Shown: positions 15,642 to 24,800 of the stretch, piece by piece
Numbering within the stretch: the stretch's first letter is position 1
Layout: each line of letters starts with the position of its first letter
Assembly: GCF_000312105.1 (NCBI RefSeq)
Contig: NZ_HE978637.1
Coordinates: 1,054,792-1,118,791, forward strand
Direction of reading: 5' to 3'
Length of the DNA: 64,000 nucleotides
From: Aeromicrobium massiliense JC14
Lineage (GTDB): Bacteria; Actinomycetota; Actinomycetes; Propionibacteriales; Nocardioidaceae
Notes under the pieces: generated by a model
What the model saw: only the letters and a program-made list of their open reading frames with translations
Database searches by the model: none
Told to the model about the DNA's origin: nothing
Translations under genes and position numbers: made by a program

Positions 15642-16177
15642 GCGACCGCGCGGCGTCCGGCGGCCCGTCGGGTCCGCCGCGGCGCGAGAGCCGCATGACG
15701 ACGTCCCGGGCCCGGGCGCTCAGCCGGGTCGGGGGCGTCGTCCTGCTCGTCACCGCGCTGCTGGCCGTGCTGCAGGGCATCACCGCGCTGGGCCAGGACG
15801 AGCCGCTGTCCGACGACGTCGACTACTCCTACGCGCTCGACCTGACGGCGTGGGGCTGGATCCACCTCGTCGTGGGCGTGCTCGCGGCCGTCGTCGCGGT
15901 CGGCGTGCTCACCGGCGCGACGTGGGGCCTCGTCACCGGCCTGATCGTGGCCGGCTCCTCGATGCTGGCCAACTTCGCCTTCCTCCCGGTCTATCCGCTG
16001 TGGGCGATCGTCGTCATCGGCTTCGACGTCCTGGTCGTGTGGGCGCTGTGCGAGCTGCTCCGCGACGCCGAGGGCGAGCTCTCGTCCGTCGCGGACGACG
16101 CGGACCGAGCCCGTGCCGGTGATGCTGGAGCCCACGTCCGGCGTCCGTCCTCGTCGCACGAGAGTGCGCCGAGGTGA
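15638..16177 (+). CDS. DUF7144 family membrane protein, copy 3
   Basis: A 179-residue protein: polar N-terminal tail of about 25 residues, four hydrophobic helices with AWGWIHLVVGVLAAV and FLPVYPLWAIVVIGF motifs, and a charged C-terminal tail of about 45 residues that the other two copies lack. GTG start coupled to the SHOCT gene; an internal ATG at 15695 is an alternative start. Confidence 0.82.
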   Translation: MSDRAASGGPSGPPRRESRMTTSRARALSRVGGVVLLVTALLAVLQGITALGQDEPLSDDVDYSYALDLTAWGWIHLVVGVLAAVVAVGVLTGATWGLVTGLIVAGSSMLANFAFLPVYPLWAIVVIGFDVLVVWALCELLRDAEGELSSVADDADRARAGDAGAHVRRPSSSHESAPR

Positions 16178-16213
16178 GGTGGAGGGGCGCCGCCCCGTCA
16201 GGAAGGACCGCCG

Positions 16214-17068
16214 ATGCCTGACACCCCTCCCGGCTCCGCCGTGCCTCCGAGGGCGCAGCGCTCCCCCCGGGCGTCGGACGTGCTCTGGGGCGCGGGCGCC
16301 CTCAGCCTGACCGCGCTCGGCCTCGCCGCCCGGGTCGGACGCCGTGCGGCCCGCCCCGCCGTCCGGGTCGTGCTCGACCCTCCCCTGGTGCCCTTCCGGC
16401 TCGGACCGGTCCTGCTCGCCGCCGTCGAGCGCCACGGCCGGGCCGAGCGGGCCGAGGCGCGACGGGCCGCGGACCGCCTGCTGGTCGCCGTGGTGCCGGC
16501 GGTCGTCGACCACCTCGGCCGCCTGCTGCCCGTCACGGACCTCGTGCGGCGGAACCTGGACCTGCAGGCCCTGGTCGCCGACGTCGACGTCGACGCCGTG
16601 CTGCGTGACCTGGACCTGACCGCACTGGTCTCGGAGCACGTCGACCTCGACGCGGTCGCCGCCACCCTCGACGTCGAGGCCCTGCTCGGGCGCCTGGACC
16701 TGACCGCGCTGGTCGCCAAGCACGTCGACCTCGACGCTCTCGCCGCCACCCTCGACGTCGACGCGCTGCTCCGGCGGCTCGACCTCACCGCCCTCGTCAC
16801 CGAGCACGTCGACCTCGACGCCGTGGCCGCGACGCTCGACCTCGACGCGCTCGTCGCCCGGGTCCAGCTCGACGTGCTGGCGAGGGACGTGATCGCGGCC
16901 GTCGACCTGCCCGAGATCATCCGGGAGTCGAGCGGCTCGCTGGCCGCCGAGACCGTGCGCAGCGTCCGGATGCAGGGCATCAGCGCGGACAGCGCGGTCG
17001 ACCGGTTCGTCGAGCGGCTGCGGCGACGGTCGGCAACCGGCCGCCAGCCCCGGGACGCCCCGGCATGA
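16214..17068 (+). CDS. Asp/Leu repeat protein, partner of RDD protein
   Basis: A 284-residue protein of unknown function. The N-terminal 90 residues hold a hydrophobic segment and basic stretches. The middle contains three near-identical 28-residue repeats (16601-16852) flanked by decayed half-repeats, each built from a 9-10-residue unit of the form LD(L/V)(D/T)AL. The end carries DLPEIIRESSGSLAAETVRS and a basic tail. From memory, similar sequences occur fused in front of RDD domains in other actinobacteria; here an RDD gene follows with ATGA overlap, so this looks like a split version. Confidence 0.7.
   Translation: MPDTPPGSAVPPRAQRSPRASDVLWGAGALSLTALGLAARVGRRAARPAVRVVLDPPLVPFRLGPVLLAAVERHGRAERAEARRAADRLLVAVVPAVVDHLGRLLPVTDLVRRNLDLQALVADVDVDAVLRDLDLTALVSEHVDLDAVAATLDVEALLGRLDLTALVAKHVDLDALAATLDVDALLRRLDLTALVTEHVDLDAVAATLDLDALVARVQLDVLARDVIAAVDLPEIIRESSGSLAAETVRSVRMQGISADSAVDRFVERLRRRSATGRQPRDAPA
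16601..16852 (+). repeat. Three tandem 84-bp coding repeats
   Basis: Units at 16601-16684, 16685-16768 and 16769-16852 encode 28-residue repeats that share LDLTALV, HVDLDA and AATLD. The DNA is also highly similar between units, which suggests recent amplification or gene conversion. Confidence 0.9.
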
Positions 17069-17553
17069 GCGTCCCGCACCCACCCGGCCACGTCTCGGCG
17101 GTGCCCGCCGAGGCCCGCCAGCACCAGGGCGGCCCCGCGGGCATCGTCAGCCGGCTGCTGGCCGCGTGCGTCGACCTCGCCGTCGTGCTGCTCGTGCTTG
17201 TGACGGAGTACCTGGCGTGGACGGCCGCACGGTTCGTGCTGGACTCCGAGGGCTTCCGCGCACCCCGCCCGTCGTCGGGGCTCGTGGCCGGCACCTACCT
17301 GGTCGTGGCCGTCGTGGTGCTCGCCCTGCCCTGGTGGGCACGAGGGCGCTCCTACGGCCAGCACGTCATGGGGCTGCGGGTGACCAGGCTCGACGGCCGG
17401 CCCCTGGGCTCGGTGCGCGCGATGCTGCGGGCCGTCGCGTGCGTGCTCGTGCCGGTCGGGCTGCTCTGGGTGGTCGTGAGCCGGCGTGACGCCGCGCTGC
17501 ACGACGTGGTGCTGCGCACGAGCGTCCAGTACGACTGGGCGACCTGGCGCTGA
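17065..17553 (+). CDS. RDD family membrane protein
   Basis: A 162-residue RDD-domain protein. The first helix carries SRLLAACVD (Arg/Asp pair), a second helix lies at about residues 72-92, the GRSYGQHVMGLRV motif follows, and RDAALHDVV marks the end of the third helix. The role of RDD domains is poorly defined, with transport suggested. ATG overlaps the stop of the repeat gene. Confidence 0.85.
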   Translation: MSVPHPPGHVSAVPAEARQHQGGPAGIVSRLLAACVDLAVVLLVLVTEYLAWTAARFVLDSEGFRAPRPSSGLVAGTYLVVAVVVLALPWWARGRSYGQHVMGLRVTRLDGRPLGSVRAMLRAVACVLVPVGLLWVVVSRRDAALHDVVLRTSVQYDWATWR

Positions 17554-17567
17554 TTGCCGGTTGGCCG

Positions 17568-18770
17568 TTAGCGACCGGACGGCTGCCGGACGGTGAACAG
17601 CAGCGCTCCCAGGGCCACGACGACCAGCAGGGCGAGGCCGAATCCGTAGTCGTCCAGCCAGACCCCGTACGTCGCCCCCATCACGAGCGGCGGGAAGAAC
17701 CCGCCGAGACCGCCGGCCGCGCCGACCAGTCCGGTGACCGTGCCGACCTTCTCCGGCGGCGACTGCACCGCCACCCACGCGAAGACGCCACCAGTGCCGA
17801 GCCCCAGGAACAGCGCGAGCAGGACGAATGCGACGCCCGCCGGCACCTCGACCGGCGGCTCGAGCGCCACGACCACCGCCAGCGCCGCGGTGCCGGCCAG
17901 CGACGCCATGACCACGGTGCGCGGGCCGACCTTGTCGGCCAGGATGCCGCCGATCGGACGGGCGACGACCGCGGCGATCGCGAACCCGGCGGTACGCGTG
18001 CCGGCCTGCTTCAGGTCGAAGTCGTACACGTCGGTGAGGTACGTCGGCAGGTAGGTGGAGAAGGCCACGAACCCGCCGAAGGTGACCGCGTACAGGAACG
18101 ACATCCGCCACGTCACCGGCAGGCGCAGGCCCAGCGCGAGCTTCGGCAGCACGGGGTTGTGGTTCGCCTGCCACCGGGGCGAGTCGCGCATGGCCGTCCA
18201 GCACAGCACCGCGGTGAGCACGAGCGCCACGGCGACCAGCACGTGGGTGGCCGTGTAGCCGAACCACTCGACCATGCGCGGCGTGAAGAACGCCGACAAC
18301 GCCGTGCCGCCCATGCCGGCGCCGAAGACGCCGGTCGCGAAGCCGCGGCGCGGCGCCTCGTACCAGGCGTTGACGAACGGGACGCCGACCGCGAAGGTCG
18401 TGCCGGCCACGCCGAGGAAGAACCCGAAGACGAGCAGCAGGCCGTACGAGCCGCGCTCGCCGGCCAGCGCCACGAGCAGCACGAACGGCGCGGACGCGGC
18501 CAGGAGCACGGGGAACATGAGTCGTCCGCCGAACCGGTCGGTCAACGCCCCGGCCAGGATCCGGCCGAGCGAGCCGACCAGCACCGGGATCGCGACGAGC
18601 AACGACTTCTGCGAGCTCGTGAGTTCCAGCTCGGTGGCGTAGCGGACGCCCAGCGGGCCCACCACGTTCCAGGCCCAGAAGCTCACCGCGAAGGCGAACG
18701 TCGCGAGCGCCAGGTTGCGGCCCTGGCCGCGCAGGTCGGCGGTGGTCTCGGTGGTGCGCGTGCTCGTCAT
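17568..18770 (-). CDS. narK: Nitrate/nitrite transporter NarK
   Basis: A 400-residue major facilitator with about 12 membrane segments. Features of the NarK family: FWAWNVVGPLGVRYA in helix 1, RILAGALTDRFGGR between helices 2 and 3, and the glycine-rich nitrate signatures GVAGTTFAVGVPFVN and GLVGAAGGLGGFFPP. Predicted to exchange nitrate and nitrite across the membrane. Follows narI after 13 bp, as the last gene of narGHJIK. It ends with TAA. Confidence 0.93.
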   Translation of the reverse strand: MTSTRTTETTADLRGQGRNLALATFAFAVSFWAWNVVGPLGVRYATELELTSSQKSLLVAIPVLVGSLGRILAGALTDRFGGRLMFPVLLAASAPFVLLVALAGERGSYGLLLVFGFFLGVAGTTFAVGVPFVNAWYEAPRRGFATGVFGAGMGGTALSAFFTPRMVEWFGYTATHVLVAVALVLTAVLCWTAMRDSPRWQANHNPVLPKLALGLRLPVTWRMSFLYAVTFGGFVAFSTYLPTYLTDVYDFDLKQAGTRTAGFAIAAVVARPIGGILADKVGPRTVVMASLAGTAALAVVVALEPPVEVPAGVAFVLLALFLGLGTGGVFAWVAVQSPPEKVGTVTGLVGAAGGLGGFFPPLVMGATYGVWLDDYGFGLALLVVVALGALLFTVRQPSGR

Positions 18771-18783
18771 CGGGGCTCCTGGC

Positions 18784-19527
18784 TCAGCGTCGGGACCGGT
18801 CGCTGGTGCCGACCGCGCTCCAGCCCCGGCGGGGCGGACGGGCCGAGGCCAGGTCGTCCCGGCTGCGGTAGACGATGTAGGGACGGAACAGGTAGTGCAG
18901 CGGCGCGGTGAAGGCGTGGACGAGCCGGGTGAACGGCCAGATCGTGAACAGCACCATGGCCATCAGCACGTGCACGTGGAACTGCACCGGCGCGGCCGCC
19001 ATGGCGTCGACGTCGGGCTGGAGCGTGAACAGCGACCGGAACCACGGCGAGACCGTCTGGCGGTAGTCGTGCGCCTCGTGCCCGGCCCCCACGGCCTTGA
19101 GCGTGGTCCAGAGCCCGAGCGCGATGGTCGTGACCAGCACGGCGTACATGAGCTTGTCGTTGCGCGTCGTGGCCATGAAGACCGGCCCGGTCGTGCGCCG
19201 CCGGTAGACCAGGATCAGCAGCCCGCCGAGCGTGAACAGCCCGGCGACGCCGCCGAGCACCAGGGCGTTGACGTGGTACATCTCCTGGCTCACCCCGATC
19301 GCGTCGGTCCACGACTCGGGGATCACCAGCCCGATGACGTGCCCGATCAGCACGACGAGGATGCCGATGTGGAAGACCGGCGAGCCGATGCGCAGCAGCC
19401 GCGACTCGTAGAGCTGGGACGAGCGGGTCGTCCAGCCGAACTTGTCGTAGCGGTAGCGCCACCAGGTGCCGCCGACGAGCACCGCGAGCATCACGTACGG
19501 CAGGACGCCCCACAGCACGGTGCTCAT
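18784..19527 (-). CDS. narI: Respiratory nitrate reductase gamma subunit NarI
   Basis: A 247-residue di-haem cytochrome b membrane subunit that passes quinol electrons to NarH. Five membrane helices; haem-ligand histidines are expected in HIGILVVLIGHVIGL (early) and QFHVHVLMAMVLFTIWPFTR (late). Slightly longer than usual owing to a polar C-terminal tail. ATG overlaps the narJ stop (ATGA). Confidence 0.95.
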   Translation of the reverse strand: MSTVLWGVLPYVMLAVLVGGTWWRYRYDKFGWTTRSSQLYESRLLRIGSPVFHIGILVVLIGHVIGLVIPESWTDAIGVSQEMYHVNALVLGGVAGLFTLGGLLILVYRRRTTGPVFMATTRNDKLMYAVLVTTIALGLWTTLKAVGAGHEAHDYRQTVSPWFRSLFTLQPDVDAMAAAPVQFHVHVLMAMVLFTIWPFTRLVHAFTAPLHYLFRPYIVYRSRDDLASARPPRRGWSAVGTSDRSRR

Positions 19528-20165
19528 CCCCGGGTCCCATCCAGCACCGGCAGCAGCCGGGGGTCGTAGGGCTCGAGACCGACCGCCTCGAGGGCGGGCG
19601 GCCCGGCCAGCGCCATCGCGCCGCGCCGGTCGGTGGGCGACTCCCCCGGCAGCGTCGCGCAGACCGCGGCGAGCGCGCCGGCGTAGGGCGTGCCGTGGTC
19701 GAGCAGCGCCAGCCGCAGCAGCTCCAGGGCGGGTCGGAAGTCCAGCAGCAGCTCGCTGCCGGCCGCGAGGTCGGCGACGGCCGCGAACTCCAGCACCATC
19801 GACAGGTGGTCGGGCAGCTCCCCGCCGGTGTCGACCAGGAACCCGCTGGCCCGGTACGCGGACTTGAAGCGGCCGAGCACCTCGCCGCGGCGGCGGGTGT
19901 CGCCGTCGGTCCAGTAGCTCAGGTGCAGCGCGTGCTTGCGGTTCAGGTCGAACAGGTCGACGTACGCCGTCTGCAGGACGTCCAGCGGCGTGGCGTCCAG
20001 GTGGTCGACCAGTCCGGAGAGACCCGGGTGGACGCCCGGGTGCTCGGCCAGGGCGGCCCGCAGGACCGGCACCTGGCCGACCAGCGCCTCGTCCGGGTAG
20101 CCCAGCGTCCAGGACGCCACCTGGTACGTGACCCGCGTGGCGGTCTCGTCGCGGCGCCGCCTCAC
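19524..20165 (-). CDS. narJ: Nitrate reductase assembly chaperone NarJ
   Basis: A 213-residue TorD-like chaperone that holds apo-NarG for molybdenum-cofactor insertion. Typical motifs: YVDLFDLNRKHALHLSYW near residue 70 and PDHLSMVLEF near 122. GTG start overlaps the narH stop (GTGA). Confidence 0.94.
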   Translation of the reverse strand: MRRRRDETATRVTYQVASWTLGYPDEALVGQVPVLRAALAEHPGVHPGLSGLVDHLDATPLDVLQTAYVDLFDLNRKHALHLSYWTDGDTRRRGEVLGRFKSAYRASGFLVDTGGELPDHLSMVLEFAAVADLAAGSELLLDFRPALELLRLALLDHGTPYAGALAAVCATLPGESPTDRRGAMALAGPPALEAVGLEPYDPRLLPVLDGTRG

Positions 20166-21832
20166 GACGCGTCCTTCCCCGGGCTGGGCGGGAACATGCC
20201 GTCCGGCCGTCCGTTGCCGTCCCAGTTGAGCAGGTTCACCCGTCCGCGCATCGACCCCTGCGAGGCCGGCTCGTCGGCGGTCTGGCGGTCGCGCAGAGCG
20301 TGGAACGTCTCGACCGCCACGGGCACCGGGCTCCCGCTCGCCTCGCCGAACGGGCCCGAGTCGTACATGCCGGGGCCCTCGTCGAAGTCCAGCGAGCACC
20401 CCATCTCCTCCAGCCGGTGGGCGTCCTCCACGTGGGCGGTGGGGATGACGTAGCGCTCCTCGTACTTGGCGATCGCCATCAGCCGGTACATCTCGTACAG
20501 CTCCTCCTCGCCCATGCCGACCGACGCCGGGATGGACGCGTCGGGCTCCCGGCCCAGCGAGACGCCCCGCATGTACGCACGCATCGCCGCGAGCTTGCGC
20601 AGCACGCCCGTGACGACCTCGGTGTCGCCGGCGGTGAACAGCTCGGCCAGGTACTCCACCGGGATGCGCAGCGCCTCGATCGCCCCGAACAGCGTGCCGG
20701 CGTCCTCGGCGTCGTGCCCCTGGGACGACAGCAGGTCGACGACCGGCGACAGCGGCGGGACGTACCAGACCATCGGCATCGTCCGGTACTCCGGATGCAG
20801 CGGCAGCGCGACCCGGTAGGTCTTGGCCAGCGCGTACACCGGCGACCGGCGGGCGGCGTCCAGCCAGTCGTCGGGGATGCCGCTGCGTCGCGCCTCGGCG
20901 ACGACCCCCGGGTCGTGCGGGTCGAGCATGAGGTCCAGCTGGGCCTCGTAGAGCTCCTGCGGGTCCTCGACCGAGGCCGCGGCGCTCACGGCGTCGGCGT
21001 CGTACAGGAACAGGCCGAGGTAGCGCAGCCGCCCCACGCACGTCTCCGAGCAGACCGTGGGCAGGCCGACCTCGACGCGTGGGTAGCAGAACGTGCACTT
21101 CTCGGCCTTGCCCGAGCGGTGGTTGAAGTAGATCTTCTTGTACGGGCACCCGGTGATGCACTGGCGCCAGCCGCGGCACCGGTCCTGGTCGACGAGCACG
21201 ATGCCGTCCTCGGCACGCTTGTAGATCGCGCCGGACGGGCACGACGCCATGCACGAGGGGTTCAGGCAGTGCTCGCAGATGCGCGGGAGGTAGAACATGA
21301 ACGTCTGCTCGAGCTCGAGCCGGACCTTGTCCTCGGACTCCCGGCGCAGCTTCTCGACCACCGGGTCGAGGTCGAGCATCTCGCTGGAGCCGCCGAGGTT
21401 GTCGTCCCAGTTGGCCGACCAGGTGATCTTGGTGTCCTCGCCGGTGATCAGCGACTTGGGCCGGGCGACCGGGAAGTCGTCGCCGAGCGGCGCCTCGACC
21501 AGCGTCTGGTAGTCGTACGTCCACGGCTCGTAGTAGTCGCCGAGCTCGGGCTGGACGGGGCTGGCGAAGATGCCGAACAGCTTCTTGACCCGGCCGCCGG
21601 CCTTGAGCTTGAGCTTGCCGTTCCGGCCCAGCTCCCAGCCGCCGCGCCAGCGCTCCTGGTCCTCGTAGCGCCGCGGGTAGCCCTGGCCGGGCCGCGTCTC
21701 GACGTTGTTGAACCACACGTACTCGGTGCCGGCGCGGTTGGTCCACGCCTGCTTGCAGGTCACCGAGCAGGTGTGGCACCCGATGCACTTGTCGAGGTTC
21801 ATCACCATGCCCATCTGGGCCATCACGCGCAT
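20162..21832 (-). CDS. narH: Respiratory nitrate reductase beta subunit NarH
   Basis: A 556-residue iron-sulfur subunit with four cluster motifs: CIGCHTCSVTC near the N-terminus, CEHCLNPSCMASC, CRGWRQCITGCPYKK (with the Trp that marks the [3Fe-4S] site) and CTFCYPRVEVG followed by CSETCVG. Carries electrons from NarI haems to the NarG active site. ATG overlaps the narG stop by one base (TGATG). Confidence 0.96.
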   Translation of the reverse strand: MRVMAQMGMVMNLDKCIGCHTCSVTCKQAWTNRAGTEYVWFNNVETRPGQGYPRRYEDQERWRGGWELGRNGKLKLKAGGRVKKLFGIFASPVQPELGDYYEPWTYDYQTLVEAPLGDDFPVARPKSLITGEDTKITWSANWDDNLGGSSEMLDLDPVVEKLRRESEDKVRLELEQTFMFYLPRICEHCLNPSCMASCPSGAIYKRAEDGIVLVDQDRCRGWRQCITGCPYKKIYFNHRSGKAEKCTFCYPRVEVGLPTVCSETCVGRLRYLGLFLYDADAVSAAASVEDPQELYEAQLDLMLDPHDPGVVAEARRSGIPDDWLDAARRSPVYALAKTYRVALPLHPEYRTMPMVWYVPPLSPVVDLLSSQGHDAEDAGTLFGAIEALRIPVEYLAELFTAGDTEVVTGVLRKLAAMRAYMRGVSLGREPDASIPASVGMGEEELYEMYRLMAIAKYEERYVIPTAHVEDAHRLEEMGCSLDFDEGPGMYDSGPFGEASGSPVPVAVETFHALRDRQTADEPASQGSMRGRVNLLNWDGNGRPDGMFPPSPGKDAS

Positions 21833-24800
21833 CAGTACTCGACCTCCTGGGACCGCTTCCGGACCGTCGTCACCATGTCGCGCTGGTTGCCGGTGGGACC
21901 GAGGTAGTTGAACGTGTACGACAGCTGCGCGTAGCCGCCGATCAGGTGCGTCGGCTTGACCAGCAGCCGGGTGACCGAGTTGTGGATGCCGCCGCGGCGC
22001 CCCGTGGCCTCGGACTTCGGGACGTCGATCGTCCGCTCCTGGGCGTGGTAGACGTACACGACGCCGGCCGGCATGCGGTGGCTGACGATGGCCCGCGCGA
22101 CGAGCACGCCGTTGGCGTTCACGCACTCGACCCACTCGTTGTCGTGCACGTCGATGCTCTCGGCGTCCTGCGGGCTCATCCAGACGGTCGGGCCGCCGCG
22201 CGAGAGCGACAGCATGAGCAGGTTGTCCTGGTACTCGGAGTGGATCGACCACTTCGAGTGCGGGGTCAGGTAGCGGACGGTGACGGTGGCGCCGTCAGGC
22301 CCCAGCCGCGGCTCGCCGAACAGCCGGTGCATGTCCAGCGGCGGCCGGTACGTCGGCAGCGACTCGCCCAGGTCGGACATCCAGTCGTGGTCGAGGTAGA
22401 AGTGCATGCGTCCGGTGAGCGTGTGGAACGGCTTGAGCCGCTCGACGTTCACCGTGAAGGGCGCGTACCGGCGTCCGCCCGTCTCCGACCCCGACCACTC
22501 CGGGCTGGTGATGACCGGCACGGGTTGCTTCTGGGTGTCGGCGAAGGTGATGCGCCGCTCCTCGGACCCCTCGGCCAGGTCGGCGAGCGGCTTGCCCACG
22601 CGTTCCTCGAGCGTCCGGAAGCCCTGCACCGCGAGCTCGCCGTTGGTCGTGCCCGAGAAGGACAGGATCGCCTCGGCCAGCTTGGTGTCGGTGTCGATCG
22701 CCGGACGCCCGTCGCCGGCCCCGCCGAGCATGACGCCGTTCTTGCGCGCCAGCCGCTCGACCTCCTCGCCCAGCCGGTAGGTGACGTTCTTGACCGTGAA
22801 GCCGAGCCGGTCGGCCAACGGACCGACGGTCGCGAGCTTGTCGGCGATGGCGGTGTAGTCGCGCTCGACCACGGTGAACACCGGCATGTCGCGGCCGGGA
22901 CGTCCGGGCCGGTCGGCGTCGCGCCAGTCGACGACGCGTCCCCCGGGCTGGGCGGTCTCGCCGGGGGTGTCGTGCTGCAGCGGGACGCTCACCAGGTCCT
23001 TGCGGACGCCCAGGTGGGTCCTGGCCATCTGCGAGAACCGCTGGGCGAGCAGGTGGAAGGTGTCGAAGTCGCTCTTGGCCTGCCACGGCGGGTCGATCGC
23101 CGGCGTGAAGGCGTGCACGAACGGGTGCATGTCGGTGGACGACAGGTCGTGCTTCTCGTACCAGGTGGCGGCCGGCAGCACGACGTCCGAGAGCAGCGTC
23201 GTGGACGTCATGCGGAAGTCGGCCGAGACGAGCAGGTCGAGCTTGCCCTCGGGTGCTTCGTCATGCCAGGCCACCTCGCTCGGACGCGGCACGTCCGGCG
23301 CCTCGCCTCCCTCGCCGTCGACGCCGCGGACGTTGGAGTGCGTGCCGAGCAGGTGCTTGAGGAAGTACTCGTTGCCCTTCGCCGAGGAGCCGAGCAGGTT
23401 CGAGCGCCACAGCACCAGCGTGCGCGGCCAGTTCTGCGGCGCGTCCACGTCCTCGATTGCTGGCGTGAGGTCGCGCCGGTGCAGCGCCTCGGCCACGTAG
23501 GTGGCGGCGTCCTGCGCAAGTCCCTCGGCGACGGCCGCCTCGGCGTCGTCGGCGACCTGCAGCGGGTTCGTGCCGAACTGCGGGTAGAACGGCATCCAGC
23601 CGAGCCGGGCGGACTGGGCGATCGCGTCGGCGGTGTGCTTGCCGCGCAGGTGCCCCTCGGCCAGCGGCGAGGCCAGCGAGTCGGCCGAGTAGCCGTCCTG
23701 GCGCCACTGGCCGGTGTGCATGTACCAGTACGAGGTGCCGGTCATGGTGCGCGGTGGACGCGACCAGTCCAGCGCGTTGGCCAGCGAGATCCACCCCGTG
23801 ACCGGACGGCACTTCTCCTGGCCGACGTAGTGCGCCCAGCCACCGCCGTTGCGGCCCATGCACCCGGTGAGGATGAGCAGCGCCAGCATCGCGCGGTAGG
23901 TCGCGTCGCCGTGGAACCACTGGCAGACGCCCGCGCCCATGATGATCATCGACCGGCCGCCGGACTCCTCGGCGTTCTGGGCGAGCTCGCGGGCGACCCG
24001 CAGGCACTGCTCGGCCGGGACGCTGGTGATCTCGGCCTGCCAGGCCGGCGTGTAGGGCGTGCTCGCGTCGTCGTACCCGGTCGGCCACTCCCCCGGCAGC
24101 GGCTGCCCGGCCACGTCCCGCACGACGCCGTACTGGGCGAGCATGAGGTCCAGCGACGTGGTCACCAGGTGCCCGCCGACGCGCGTCGCGGGCACGCCGC
24201 GACGCAGCACCGACCCCTCGCCGTCGGGGGCGACGAACGCGGGCAGCAGCACCTCGGCCGGCTCCAACGCGACCGTTCCGTCTCCGTCGGCCACCGACAG
24301 GAGCGGCTCGGCCCCCTCGAGGTCGAGGTTCCAGCGGCCCTTGCCGGACTCGGCGTAGCGGAAGCCCAGCGACCCGTTCGGCACCACGGCCTCGCCGGAC
24401 GTGGCGTCGAGCACGACCGTCTTCCAGGCGTCCTCCTCCGCGGCGGCGCCCAGGTCGGCGGCGGTGAGGAACTTGCCCGGCACCAGCCCGCCGTCGGCGT
24501 GCTCCTCGAGCCGCACCAGGAACGGCAGGTCGGTGTACTGGCGGACGTAGTCGGCGAAGAACGGCGTGCGGCCCTGCGCGTAGTGCTCGGTGAGGATGAC
24601 GTGGCCCATCGCCATGGCGAGCGCACCGTCGGTGCCGGCCTGCGCGGGCATCCACTCGTCGGCGAACTTCGTGTTGTCCGCGTAGTCGGGGCTGACGGTC
24701 ACGACCTTCGTGCCCCGGTAGCGCACCTCTGCCATCCAGTGCGCGTCCGGCGTGCGGGTCACCGGCACGTTCGAGCCCCACATCATCAGGTAGGTGGCGT

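Noticed and set aside
16601..16852. Regularly spaced repeats resembling a CRISPR array
   Set aside because: The units are contiguous, without unique spacers, in frame and part of a coding sequence.
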